64,000 nt of DNA from Powellomyces hirtus (Eukaryota > Chytridiomycota > Chytridiomycetes > Spizellomycetales > Powellomycetaceae): the NCBI GenBank assembly GCA_025526995.1, contig JAHLKG010000011.1, positions 806,001-870,000 on the forward strand, written 5' to 3'. The notes below the pieces were generated by a model. That model did no database searches. It saw only the letters and a list, made by a program, of their open reading frames with translations, and had not been told where the DNA came from. Below are positions 44,696 through 55,690 of this stretch, in pieces. The translations under genes and the position numbers were made by a program. Position 1 is the stretch's first letter; each line of letters begins with the position of its first letter.

Positions 44696-46281
44696 TTAGT
44701 AGTCGTTGTGGTCGGCTTCGGCGCCACCATCCTGGTGGTCGTCGTGGCTAGCGATCCTGCGCTGCTTTTCGGTTTCGAGCTGGTTGTAGATCATTTCGAG
44801 TGCAGTCTTGGTGGCAGCGTCGGTGCCGGTGATGGTGACGGTGCGGCTAGACTGGCCATCCTGCAGCTCGTCGATGCGGAGGCGGGCGCCCGATGCTTTG
44901 CGGATCTGGTTAATGAATGAACCGCCGCGGCCAATGATGCTTCCGACCATCTCGACGGGGATGGCGAGGGTCTGGACGCGCTGGTCGCCGGTGGTGGCAT
45001 CGTTGGCGGTAAAGTGGCCGTTGTTGGTGTTGCTGCTGGTGTTGGGTGTGGTGGGAGTGAGAGGGATAGCGCCTCCGGCGGATCCGACACGACCGGTACG
45101 TCGCGGAGTGCTGCCTTCGCCAAAGCTGGCGCGGCGTCCGCCGCGTCGTTCGGGGCCCGCAGAGCGGGGCGAGTGCTCGTAGTCACCGCCGTAACGGTCA
45201 CCTCTCGGGGAACGTGCGTTGCGGTTCTCGGGGGAGTAAAGGATGGTGCCGGTGACGCGGCCAATGTCGTTCAGAATGCACTCGCAGATCTGGTATACTG
45301 CAATCTGACTATGAGCGGGGGAAGCGAAAATCTCGAGTTAGCACAAGCCTAATGTACTACAGACACAGGACAAAGGCGATGTCTTCAATGAGATACGTAC
45401 ATAGAGTCAGCCAGGCCATAGATTTCAATGACGCGCTCGGTGGACTGCGGGAGCATGTCCTTAGAGACAGTGATCTTGGCGCCGGATTCCTCCTGGATAT
45501 CGCGGATGCGGGATCCGCCTTTGCCAATGATGGAACCCATGAGCTGGTGAGCGACCAACAAACGGACAGTAGTGCAGTCGGGCTGGACAGGTTCGCGTTG
45601 ACGGGGGCTTTCGACGGGGTTGTCGAGGAGATGTTTGGCGACAAAGTAGAAAGCCTGACAAAAATGCGAGTGACAGAAAATAGTGAGTTTTTTACCAAAA
45701 GCGCAGGATGAAGATCAGAATTTTTTTTTTTGGGAATTCCCAACTTTTTTTTTTTTGGCCCTGCTGTGACATACCTTGGCGAGAGAGTCGACGGTTCCCG
45801 AGACGGTCAAGACGCGCTCGTGGACGCCCTGGACGACCTTGCTAACACCGGCCTTGACGTTGGTGACGTCTCTGATTTCAGCCACGTTCTTTCCGCCCTT
45901 TCCAATGATGACTCCGGCTTCGCGGGTGGTGACCAGAGCACGAACGGTCAACTGGTGAGCACCGTCTGGGCCAGCGCTGTGGGGCCCGGCCGAAACGGCA
46001 CCATCGGCCGCGTCGTCGTAGTCGGCATTGCGCGGGGATGCAGAGCGATCCGTGTCAATGGGAGGAGGCACTGCGCCGGCAGGATGGGTGGAGGCTTCGG
46101 TATCCTTGGGGTCCTTTGTGATTGTGGCAGGAGCGGCGGGAAGGGGAGAGCCGGGGGTTGCCTGGGAAGGAGCGGCGTGGTGCTGGTGAGGCGGAAAGTC
46201 TGGGTCGAGGGAGAGACCGGTGAGACGGACCATTGGGTCGTCGTCGTAAGGGCTGGATCGACGTGCTTTGCTGGAGGCCAT
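44696..46281 (-). CDS. Triple-KH-domain RNA-binding protein (PCBP/Rnc1-like)
   Basis: Three exons (45775-46281, 45401-45654, 44696-45308) encode 457 residues. KH1 has AGVIIGKGGKNVAEI, KH2 has MGSIIGKGGSRIRDIQ, and KH3 has VGSIIGRGGSFINQIR, each with the GxxG loop that grips single-stranded nucleic acid. Three KH domains with KH1 and KH2 close together and KH3 near the C-terminus is the layout of poly(C)-binding proteins and fission-yeast Rnc1, which bind C/U-rich mRNA regions to control stability or translation. The first 105 residues and the linker before KH3 are disordered; the linker carries Arg-Gly and Ser-Pro sites that could be phosphorylated. Introns are 120 and 92 nt with GT..AG ends. 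It is divergent from the septin gene. Confidence 0.92.
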
Positions 46282-47327
46282 TTTAGCAGGAGCGGATTGC
46301 GAGGAAAGAATGATTGGATATGTGCCCGAGGGTAATAACAGAGGGAGGGCGTTGGTTGAGAGAAAGCCGGGGGGGTGAGAGTGAGTGGGACACGGGCGCG
46401 AGATCGGATGAGTGGGAGGGGGCAGAAGCGAGAGATCAGGGAGGGGGCAGAAGCGAGAGATCGGAAGGGGGGGTGTGGGGGGATGAGGGCGGCGGCGGGA
46501 GGAGAAGGTGGTGGGCGGGGGAGGGGAGGGAAGAGGGAGGGGAGTAGGAGGTGGGAGTGGGGGGATTGGGGGGTGGACTCTGTATGAAATAATGAAAAAG
46601 AACGAGCGACGGACGACGTGAGCGAGCGAGTCGATCGTGTTTCTCTTTCTTTCTTTTCAGTCTGCAAGCGAGTCTGCGAGTCTGCGAGTCAGTCAGTCCG
46701 TCAGTCAGTCAGTCACTCACAGACTACTGACTTGCAAGGCGATTTGAAGGGTTCACTTTAACGCTCCCAGATGTAGTGTTTAACTGGTATGCCTACGCAG
46801 AGTCACATGGCCATCCCGTGGGTGTCACCTGACTGTTGCAGTGCATTGGAGTGACGAGTGCACTGGAGTGAGTGCATGTAGTGTGGTTGGAGTGATTCGG
46901 CAGTGGAGACACAAAGGCAGGCAAAGCGGCAAAGGATGGATTGATTGGACACACAATCCCCCTCCCTCTCTGCGGCAGGCAGGCACGAACTTACTACGGT
47001 ACTCGGTCTACCCAGGACGCCGCCAGTCGGACCCAACCCCCCAATTTCCACCCGTTCATTCTCCCAGAGCTATCCCTCAACTGCACCCCACCGCTTCACC
47101 CGAACGAACAACTCCCTCGCAAACGAGCCTTTGCTTGGTTTCCCCCACTCATCACCACCAAAACGTACGTGTTTACCGGCGGCTCCGTGGGCGACAGTGC
47201 GCTCACCCCAACTGCGCGTTGATCTTTGATTCTCTATTCCCACGCATTGTGTTTTACGTTCGTTTGATTGCTTACCAGTCGCTACTTTCTGCCCCACAGC
47301 CCGTCTCTCGTCGGTCAATTTGGCACC
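46282..47327. promoter_or_regulatory. Shared upstream region of the KH protein (-) and septin (+)
   Basis: A divergent promoter region of about 1 kb. 46370-46570 is a long purine-rich strand (G/A over C/T) and 46658-46720 is an AGTC-type microsatellite. Assigning promoter function is inference from layout. Confidence 0.5.
46658..46720. repeat. AGTC/AGTCTGCG microsatellite
   Basis: Three AGTCTGCG-like units followed by about seven AGTC units with a few changes. Confidence 0.8.
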
Positions 47328-49245
47328 ATGTCTGGTGAGTAAGATCTTTGGAACGAAACCCTTAGAAGCAGGAAGGAAGCCGCTTGGGTGGCGCGCCTCC
47401 CCTTGGAAAACGACACTTTCGGAGAATGGCGGAGATCGATATTGCGTGGCAGACGACTGTCTCCCATACATGTGCTGTCCCTTGTCGTAGAGAAAGAGCT
47501 GCGGCAGTGGTGTGGGGCTTGAACACAACATGTCACTGACCAGCGTTCTCCTCCCCACCTCTCGCTTTCAGAAATTGTATCGGTAAGTGGACATTGGGTA
47601 TTTTCGTCCAGCAGCGTTCCACCAGCAAAACAACTCACTTTCTCGCTTTCTTTCTGCAGATCCCCATCGTCAAAAAAAAGCTTGCGGGTTACGTGGGTTT
47701 CCACAACCTGCCCAACCAGGTTCACCGCAAGTCGGTGAAGCGAGGATTCCAGTTTACCCTCATGGTTGTTGGTAAGTGCCAACAACTCCACCCGCCCGTT
47801 TCCGCAGGGCCGATATTGATTGCTGTGGACGTGTTTCAGGTGAATCTGGTCTCGGAAAGAGCACGCTCGTCAACACCCTCTTCAACAGCTCCCTGTACCC
47901 CAATAAGGAGAACAAGGAGCCAACTCACGATACTCCCAAAACTGTCGACATACAAACCATCAGCGCTGGTACGTCAATTTTGATCATTCTGATTCATCTA
48001 TATCGCTGTCAGAAAGCTCATGGACAATGGGCACATGTTCTCTTCAGATGTCGAGGAGAACGGTGTCAAGTTGAAGCTGACCGTCATCGACACACCCGGA
48101 TTCGGAGACTTTGTCAACAACGAGGAGAGCTGGCGCCCAATTCTCGAGAACATCGAGGCCCGCTACGACGCGTATCTGGAACAGGAGAACCGCGTGAACC
48201 GCAAGCGAATTGTTGACACTCGTGTCCACGCCTGCCTGTACTTCATCTCGCCCACCGGTCACTCCCTGAAGCCCCTCGACATTGAATTCATGCGCCAGTT
48301 GGCTGCCCGAGTCAACCTCATCCCCGTCATTGCCAAGTCCGACACTCTGACAGAGGACGAGATCAAAGCCTTCAAAGTCCGAGTGAGTAAAATGTTACAT
48401 TGTCTCGTCCGCTCGTCTGCGCTCAGGCCTTGGTACTAATGCCACTGTTGTTGCGGCAGATCTTGGAAGACATCACCTACAACAAGATCCAAATATATCA
48501 GCCTCCCATCCACGACAACGATGACCCAGAAACCATCCAGGAAAACAAGGACATCATCGTAAGTTGAACATTAGAAGAGCTCCACTCTCATGCGCTCTTT
48601 GGTGCTCATTGGATTCTGCTCCCATTGTTTGCCAGACCCGCATTCCCTTTGCCATTGTCGGAAGCGACAAAGAGGTTGAGGTGAACGGTAAGAAGGTCCG
48701 AGGACGAAAGTATCCTTGGGGTGTAATTGAAGTGGACAATGAGGAGCACTGCGATTTCGTTAAGCTGAGACAAATGCTCATCAGGTAAAGGTTGCGAGTC
48801 GTGATTATGTTTCGACATGAGACAATTGCCATTGTTTCGATACTCACAGTTAATCGCAACCGCTGTCAGGACCCACATGGAGGAGCTGAAGGAGTACACC
48901 AACGAAGTTCTCTACGAGTCCTACCGTATGGGCAAGCTGACACGTGGAGGCTACGATGTGTCATCAGAGACCTCTGGCATGAACCCTCTGTCCAAATTCG
49001 AGGAGGAGAAATTGGCGCACGAGCAAAAGATGGCCAAAATGGAGGCCGAGATGAAGGCAGTGTTCCAACAGAAGGTTGCTGAGAAGGAGAACAAGCTCAA
49101 GCAAAGCGAAGAAGAGCTCTACGCCCGTCACCGGGAAATGAAGGAGCAGCTTGAAAAGCAGCGATTGGAGCTGGAAGAGAAGAAGAGGCGACTTGATGGT
49201 GGAACACCGGAGAAGGGGAAGAAGAATAAGGGACTTTTCAAGTAG
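47328..49245 (+). CDS. Septin, CDC3/AspB group
   Basis: Eight exons (47328-47334, 47572-47582, 47660-47771, 47840-47968, 48048-48382, 48460-48558, 48636-48784, 48870-49245) join in frame to 405 residues. The first two exons are only 7 and 11 nt. Septins are GTP-binding proteins that assemble into filaments at the division site and cortex. The P-loop is [10 protein letters not shown]3 is DTPGFGD, and the G4 motif appears as AKSD. The septin unique element includes [21 protein letters not shown]-terminal coiled coil ([18 protein letters not shown]) follows, which pairs septins within the filament. The N-terminus [20 protein letters not shown] and the coiled coil are closest, from memory, to Aspergillus AspB. 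Septin membership is certain; the subgroup is likely. Confidence 0.95.
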
Positions 49246-49941
49246 AGATGAAGAAAACAAACTCATGCGCGCGCTGGCCACCCGATAAACTTAACCCTAA
49301 ACTTTTTACCTCCCACACAATCCTTCCTTTCTCCCCAACACCACCATTCTTCATACGAAAAATAAATGGATCTGACTTTAATAGATGTTCATTTACCATG
49401 GAAATGCCTCTGGGGAAGGGCACACCTTTTGCTGAAGGCACAAATGTCAGAGATGTCTGGTGTCATTATTTGTTGGAGGAGTGTGTTGTCAGGTACATTC
49501 AGTTGGACTGTCTGGGGGAACGATAATTCGACACGGACCGAGTTTGCGACAAACGTTGTATACTCGCTGGAGCTTTGCCGCTATGTTTGTTGAATGGAAT
49601 AAACCAGATATTCCTCCCCGTAAGACTCATGCCCAGCTCTCCACACACTGGAGACCAGACCAGGCGTCGGCACATTTTCATTCATGTTCCTTTTACGTTT
49701 TCGGATTTTGGACGCAGGCCGTGCGGCAGGACTTCCTCATTGGGCATTCAATAAGAGGCTTACGTGTAGTTATCGTGAATGACGTTGCATGACGCGCTCG
49801 CAAGTCCACCTCGAGTGTCATCAGCGAGAGAGACGCCAGGCAATAAAAGCCGGTCCCCCATCTCCCTACCGACCGCAAGAATCCCGCTCAACACCACAAC
49901 ACGCAACAAACCCCTTTCAACTCACCCCACACACACAGAAA
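49246..49941. other. Intergenic, nothing recognised
   Basis: The septin 3' flank and the promoter of the small orphan gene. Only short open frames. Confidence 0.55.
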
Positions 49942-50290
49942 ATGGACGCCCTCAAAAACGCAGCATCCGGCATGTTCAACAGCAGCGGCGGCGCCGGCAA
50001 GCCCAACCTCGCCGTTGGCGGCACCGCGGCTCAAACCGGGGTCGGCGCACCCAGCGCCGCCCTCCCTGCCACCCACAAACCCACCATGTTCGACCAGGGC
50101 ATCGATGCGGCCCAGAATGCGGGTATATTGCCCAAAACTGGCACTCAGCAAGGTATGAAGGAGACAGACAGACAGGACGAGGTGTGAGTTAGGGGGGCGA
50201 GGTAGTGACGTGTTTGGTTATTTCTTAGGCAATATGGTGGATATGGGCCAGAAAGCGTACGGATCGTACTCGGCGGGCCAGAAGAAGTAG
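49942..50290 (+). CDS. Small Gly/Ala-rich orphan protein, 90 residues
   Basis: Two exons (49942-50152, 50229-50290) with a phase-1 intron of 76 nt. The start is preceded by a CA-rich leader and an AAAATGG context. The protein begins MDALKNAASGMFNSSGG, has a Gly/Ala/Thr/Pro middle, then FDQGIDAAQNAGI and NMVDMGQKAYGSY, ending in two lysines. The repeated amphipathic helices resemble small stress-type or membrane-associated proteins, but no family is recognised. The splice keeps the frame and the translation is compositionally uniform, so a real gene is likely. Confidence 0.6.
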
Positions 50291-50553
50291 AGGGATTTGG
50301 TCAAATATCGATATCTCTCTACCCGCGAAAATCAACAACCTGAGCCGGCCCTACGGCGTCGTTACCCAAGCCCCTCCGCCTCACCCAAAAAGGTCTTTTG
50401 GTTGAAATGGTTCAATTCCCCCAGTCCCATCTGTAACATACACTGCACTCACACTCTGCGCACACGAGGCGTTTGAATACATGCGCTTTTTTTTGTCCGA
50501 AGCTCAGCATATGTATCGATACGTTTTGGTTCGAGAAGATTATTTCGCAGGCT
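50291..50553. other. Short intergenic flank
   Basis: The 3' flank of the small orphan gene up to the possible start of the OLD-like relic; no feature is seen. Confidence 0.5.
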
Positions 50554-53500
50554 ATGTTGCGTTGTAGGAATGGGGGAGGATGCGGGTTGGGAAAGCTCGT
50601 ATTTCACCCCGTTGTGTGCCGCAACCTCAGCCGACCTGGCCGTCAAGCAGTCGACACTCAACTGTCTTCTCCCACGTGCACTTTCGTTGGGCCGTGCCCG
50701 TCGGGCAAGACAAGCGTGCTTCGGCGACTGTCGCACTTTTGCGAGAGTTCTTTGACGTTCGAGGTATTAACGGATAGTCCAGGCGCACAACGTACAGTGC
50801 TTCAGCGTTTTTTTGACGATCATCTTCTCGATCGCGCCGGCCGGGCTGGTGACGACATCACGCTTTCCAGCAAGATCTCGTCCATGTACACGTTCCTGGT
50901 GACGAGCAATCCTGCTTTAGGTGGCGCTCCGTACGAATTCTAGGGCCTGAGCATGGAACCGCTGCTCTCCCGCTTCTGCACGGCAGCTTCATGCTTCCAC
51001 CTTCTGAAGCGGGAAACGACTTCCCGGGAATCAAAAGAGACTACAACTTCGCTTCCAAAGCGGCTGAGAAATGGCCTTAACGAAAAACACGTCCTCGGCA
51101 GCTGCGTCAGGTCATATACGCCAGCGTGGGCTAGCTTTGCTGTCCAACGTGGCGTTCGTGCCCCAGGACCACGGACTGCGCGACCGCACCTTTTGCGGTG
51201 AACCATTTTTCTTCTCTCGTGACTGGTTGAGTACCTGTCGCCTCGGCGATGATGCGTCCGCGTTCCTTCACATGCTCACGGGCCTTGTTCCGAATCCCGG
51301 AGCAACCTCGTCGGAAGATCCCAACGCCTTTATGAAAGACGTCGGCGCCACGTCGGTGACTGGTGGACCACTGCGCAATCTCTCGGGTGGCGAAAGCGAC
51401 GCCGTCTTCTGCCTTGCAGCATTGCTCGGTGTGTATCCGCCGGACTCGGCAGAATTGCGGCAGACGCGTCGTGTCCTCCTGCTGGACGATTCTGGACAGA
51501 ACTTGGGCGCCCACCAACAGTCACTCCTGCGATCCAAAATTGAAGCCACATGCATGGCGGTTGACTTTCTCCAAGTTATCATTGTGACACACCACGTGGA
51601 GATGCTCGATCCGCCTCGCCTGCCTAAAGGCGTCCTTCGCTTTTCCACCGACACGAACAGTTATTACGACAGGAACCAAGCGCTGGTTCGTGTGCGCGAG
51701 CTTGCCTTCTAGGGTAAAGCGCTCAGCAAAGAATACAGCGCCTCGATCATTTGGAACTGTACTTTGCTCGGGTTGTTGTCATCGTTGATGGCCGATCCGA
51801 CGTGGAGACGCTTTACCTCGTCGACTTGCATTTCCAAAAGCTCAACGCCACGCGTAACAACCTCGCGCCCAACAGTTCGCAACGACAAACTCTCCATGCC
51901 AACCTGCCAACCTCAAGCTGGTGAACGCGCTGGGCTATCGCGGCCTGGTGTGAAAGCTGGTGCTCACGGACGGGTGCAGCGATATTCGTCCCAACGCTTT
52001 GCTGTGCAGCGACCTCAACATCAACTTCCTCGCCGTTTATGATTTCGACGTGCTCTGCTTCGGTACCCAGCGTGCAAAAGAATGCAAAAGCCATCAAGTG
52101 CCTGACGCGGTACGGCGGTGGGTCCTCGCGTAGCATCTCTGAGGAACTCGCTGGCCTCGGCGGGCACATTTTCCATGCGCTCGACGGCTGCACCTGGCAG
52201 CAGTTCCGCGATGAGCGGCAGCCACGCACGCTTGGAGATCGTCCGGTGCTTACATCGCTCTACCCTCCATTGGTACATCAGTTGACCCTCATCTGCTTTC
52301 TCATCTGTAACGCGTTTGGGACCTCCTTGTTGGTGCCCCTTGATGCGCCTTGGTATCAGTGCGCCATGAAAGCCATCTACGACTCCCAGGGGGACAAATC
52401 TGTGCGCGATGCCGAATTCCGGCTGGCGGAGGCAAGTAAGGCGTACGCAGCTGCTCAAGAGCGGTGGGAAGATGATTGTTGACGTTGTGAGAGACCAGGC
52501 GGAGTCGCCCGCGCTTCTTTGCCTACAAGTATCGGAGCAGCGTGCTTTGGAAAAAGCCGAATTCGTGCTGGAAAAAGCTAAATCCGCGCTTGAGGAACAC
52601 AAGAGCGGTGCTACCTTCGTTGAGCGAAATTCTCGTGCTCGAACGGATTGGAGCGAGCACGCGGCGGCGCAATTCAATAGCGCTCCGTTTGACCCCAAAT
52701 TCGAAGACGCAAGGGTTACGGTGGCTACGGTCATGTCCTTCTTCCAGGACGAGTTTGACACCACCGTCGTAAGAGCCACCTCAGCCGATGCCTTCCTGCG
52801 CAACCTTTGCGGCCAAAACGATGCCGAAAAACGCTTCGCCTTCGACGAGCCGGCATCCGTGCTCCAATGGTTCGGCAGATCGGCCGGGAACTCGCAAATT
52901 GGTAATGAGCGGCGGCTTTTGGTTTGCGTGGAAATGGCTCGTAACAGGCAAATTGTTGCATGCCCTTACGATCATTCGGATGACGCGACGTGCGAGGAGC
53001 CCCCTCACATCATAAGCGTGTTGGCGCGCGCGCTTTCGTGTGCGCGTTGGCCAGCGCCGTGCAGCTTCGCGACGGCACTCCTGGAGCGATCCTCAGGGTC
53101 GTGCGAGGTAGCTGCACGCTACTTCGCATAGTCAGGTCTAAGGACAACTCGATTCTCGAAGAGTTGAGGATGGCAGACAAATACGGGCGGTCTCGCGCTT
53201 CCCAGCGGTGCGAAGACATTAGAGACATGTTGCATGTGCTGGCTAGCTTTGCAGCAAATGGTTGCGGAAATCCGGTCGCGTTTGTGTGGCCCCCGCAGAC
53301 CGCCGACATCGAGGGAATCTACTTTAACAAGAACGTGCTTGGCATGTCTCCTCCGCCCGTTCCACCGCCCTCGCCGCCTGCGCTGGCGGTCGATTCTGTC
53401 GCCAAATCTGATGCTGCATCACCACCACATGCTCCTACGCTCGTTCCCCCGCTGTCGCCCCCATGTGCTGACGGTCGATTCTGTTGCCAAATCTGATGCT

Positions 53501-53761
53501 GCATCACCGCCACATGCTCCTACGCTCGTTCCCCCGCTGTCGCCCCCTGTGCTGGCGGTCGATTCTGTTGCCGAATTGGCTGATTCCGTCGCCGAATTTG
53601 ATACTGCGGCCTCTGTTGCCGCTGCGCTTTGCTGGCAATCCGGCGAGCGTCGCCGTCTCGCCGAGCTCACGCACGAAATCAAAAGCCAGCTAGGGCGTGA
53701 GGACACGGCCGTGAAACAAAGGCGTCTCCAAGCGCTGTTCCGCTCCGACGCACACTGGTAA
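50554..53761 (+). pseudogene. Broken OLD-family-like ATPase/TOPRIM gene
   Basis: A 3.2-kb GC-rich, intron-free stretch in which successive frames carry parts of one long protein. The first has a Walker A, FVGPCPSGKTSVL (near 50690). A TAG at 50941 breaks it. The next frame (to 51712) has the ABC signature NLSGGE, a Walker B with D-loop (VLLLDDSGQNLGA) and an H-loop (VTHHVEML). A third frame has VVVIVDGRSDVETLYL, and a fourth, broken by TGA at 51951, has VYDFDV; these match the two acidic motifs of a TOPRIM domain. Further frames give a coiled coil and a C-terminal region with a 28-residue Pro-rich repeat, ending at 53761. The order ABC ATPase then TOPRIM is that of OLD-family nucleases, which are mainly bacterial and phage defence-type proteins. 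At least six frame changes and two stops are needed. The usual TOPRIM Glu is Asp here. Confidence 0.55.
53391..53585 (+). repeat. 84-85-bp tandem repeat (coding, Pro/Ser-rich)
   Basis: Units start CGATTCTGT at 53391, 53476 and 53560. The first spacing is 85 bases and the second 84. The 84-base unit codes for a 28-residue repeat (VDSVAKSDAASPPHAP...). The extra A in the first unit, at about 53463, shifts the frame. Confidence 0.85.
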
Positions 53762-55690
53762 CAGGATCACTCAGCCATCTTGGGATTGGCAAGATTCTTT
53801 CGAACGGCTTCGCAAGAAGCAAGCAGCCAACTTCGAAGCAATGTGAAATGAGAATTTCTGGCGGCAGTCGTGGCGCAGGTGCCGCCAACATAAATGTTGT
53901 TGGCGGAGAAGCAAGGATCAAAGGGAGAGAGAAAGGTTTTCTCGAGTTATAAGATAGAAAAATCTTCGGACGGATGGCATCACTGCATACTTGTCAAGCA
54001 GCATAAGGAGGGCACCCATTCCAAATAGTGTCATTTACAATCATTTCCTCTGCGCACATCAACACCGTCCGTCCTGCACAGTCTAATAATTGTTGCACTG
54101 TTTTGTATGATTGCTTATAAATTTGAGTTGCTAAAGCCAAATTCTCGAGAAATTCTGATTAATGCTGCACCGAAACGTCATGCCCGGATGGGTACGGTAC
54201 CAATTTGACAGGGCAACAAAGTTCAAGGTTTGGTTCTGGTTGTTGACTCTAAACCTCCCACCGGGCATTATTATAGTATACAAAGCATGTGCGGGGGATG
54301 GGTATCAACACGTTCTTGAACAGCGGTAGGCGATGGACATCCAACCCACAACCTCGGGACTCAGTGATGATAAGGGGAAGCGGCTTGGTACACGGTGCAT
54401 TTGTATACAAGCCTCTTTTCTGAACCAGTAATGTGGACAGTACCTCGCACTGGCAGCGGCGGGTGGTCAGTGAACGAAAACCTCAATTGTGTGCATGTGT
54501 GCACGCTTTGATCGCTATCGTGCTCTCGCCGGCTTGCCGCCATGTCGGAGTCCAGGTCTGTGCTGTGCTCTTTCTCCCTCCGGGATTGACCGGCGAGTCC
54601 CGGAGGGAGAAAAAGAGCGAGAGACAGGGGCGCGGCGACTCCGACACCGTATATTACACCGGGGTGCCAGGAAATACAGTACAATGATCGTGCCACCCAT
54701 GCGGAAAACCCAATTCCTTGCGGAAAGGAGGGAAAGGAAAAGACGAAAAAAAACCCCAGCTGAGCCGCGTTGCGAATTGCAATTGCCCATGTGGTATCAG
54801 GACAATGCGCCCATATAGCACGGTACACCGTCCCCGGAAGATGATTGCAAGCAACACGGGGCTGGTGCGCGCCCGTCCTACGCCGTACTCAGTCAGGTCC
54901 AGAGTCATCAGGTCGTTCATCAACGTGAAGGTCTCGGAGTGTGAAAATAATTTGACGTGGCTTGTGCGCGCTCCGGGAAATAGCCATTCTTTCACACTGA
55001 AAAAGAGCCACTCTGATGACCGAGAAATTGGGAGCGCGAAATCCTTTTCACACTTCCGTCCGTCACTCAGGGCTCTCGGTGTGCGAGAAAAAAGAAAAAC
55101 GTCGGGGGGACATCCGTTCCAGACGAGCAAAGTCCGCTGGGAGTGTGTGTTGCAAATCCGATCCCCACCCCACGGGCGCACATACCGTCCTTTGTCTCAT
55201 GAAAGCTGATTACGACGGTATTGCCCCGAATGCCACCCACACTGCTCGATAACACTCTGCACAACCACACCTCCCAAATGAAAAAAGTAACATTGAACAT
55301 GGGGTGCCGTCGATAGCCCCGTTGGCCACACCCTCGAATCCATAAAGGCGCCAAAGCTCAGACTCTCCCATTTCGACATCGCTTTGGCCCCATTGGCATT
55401 CTACCCAAACTCTTATGGTCATTTCCTGCACAGGGTCCACCCTTGCTGCTTAAGGGTTCACATGCTGCCGTACCCATACCTCAATCTAATCTAGTCTCCA
55501 AATATTCTTGGAACCTGTACGCGCGCGCCATTCCCCCACACACCTTCTCACGGGCATTACCCTTTTTTGGCCGAAACTCCTGCACTCGTCAGTCGGTCGG
55601 AGCACACCCCATCGTTTCTCCGCTGCTTCATAAACGATTTTTCACAATCCCACGTTTACTTACTGTTACCACTCGCGTCGGACAAACCCA
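53762..55690. other. Long intergenic region with hairpin
   Basis: No supported gene. It contains a strong inverted repeat at 54544-54645 and several weaker palindromic bits around 54930-55090. A minus-strand frame at 54654-55181 is open but its composition looks random. Confidence 0.5.
54544..54645. repeat. Inverted repeat / hairpin
   Basis: The left arm (54544-54585) and right arm (54598-54645) pair best over CTCTTTCTCCCTCCGGGA against its complement (with two extra A) and again at the outer ends GTCGGAGTC/GACTCCGAC. The loop is 12 bases. It is too G/C-rich and long for a chance palindrome, and could be a small foldback element. Confidence 0.65.

Noticed and set aside
54654..55181. 175-codon minus-strand frame
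   Set aside because: Its composition looks random and it overlaps palindromic intergenic sequence; no ATG-led conserved domain.
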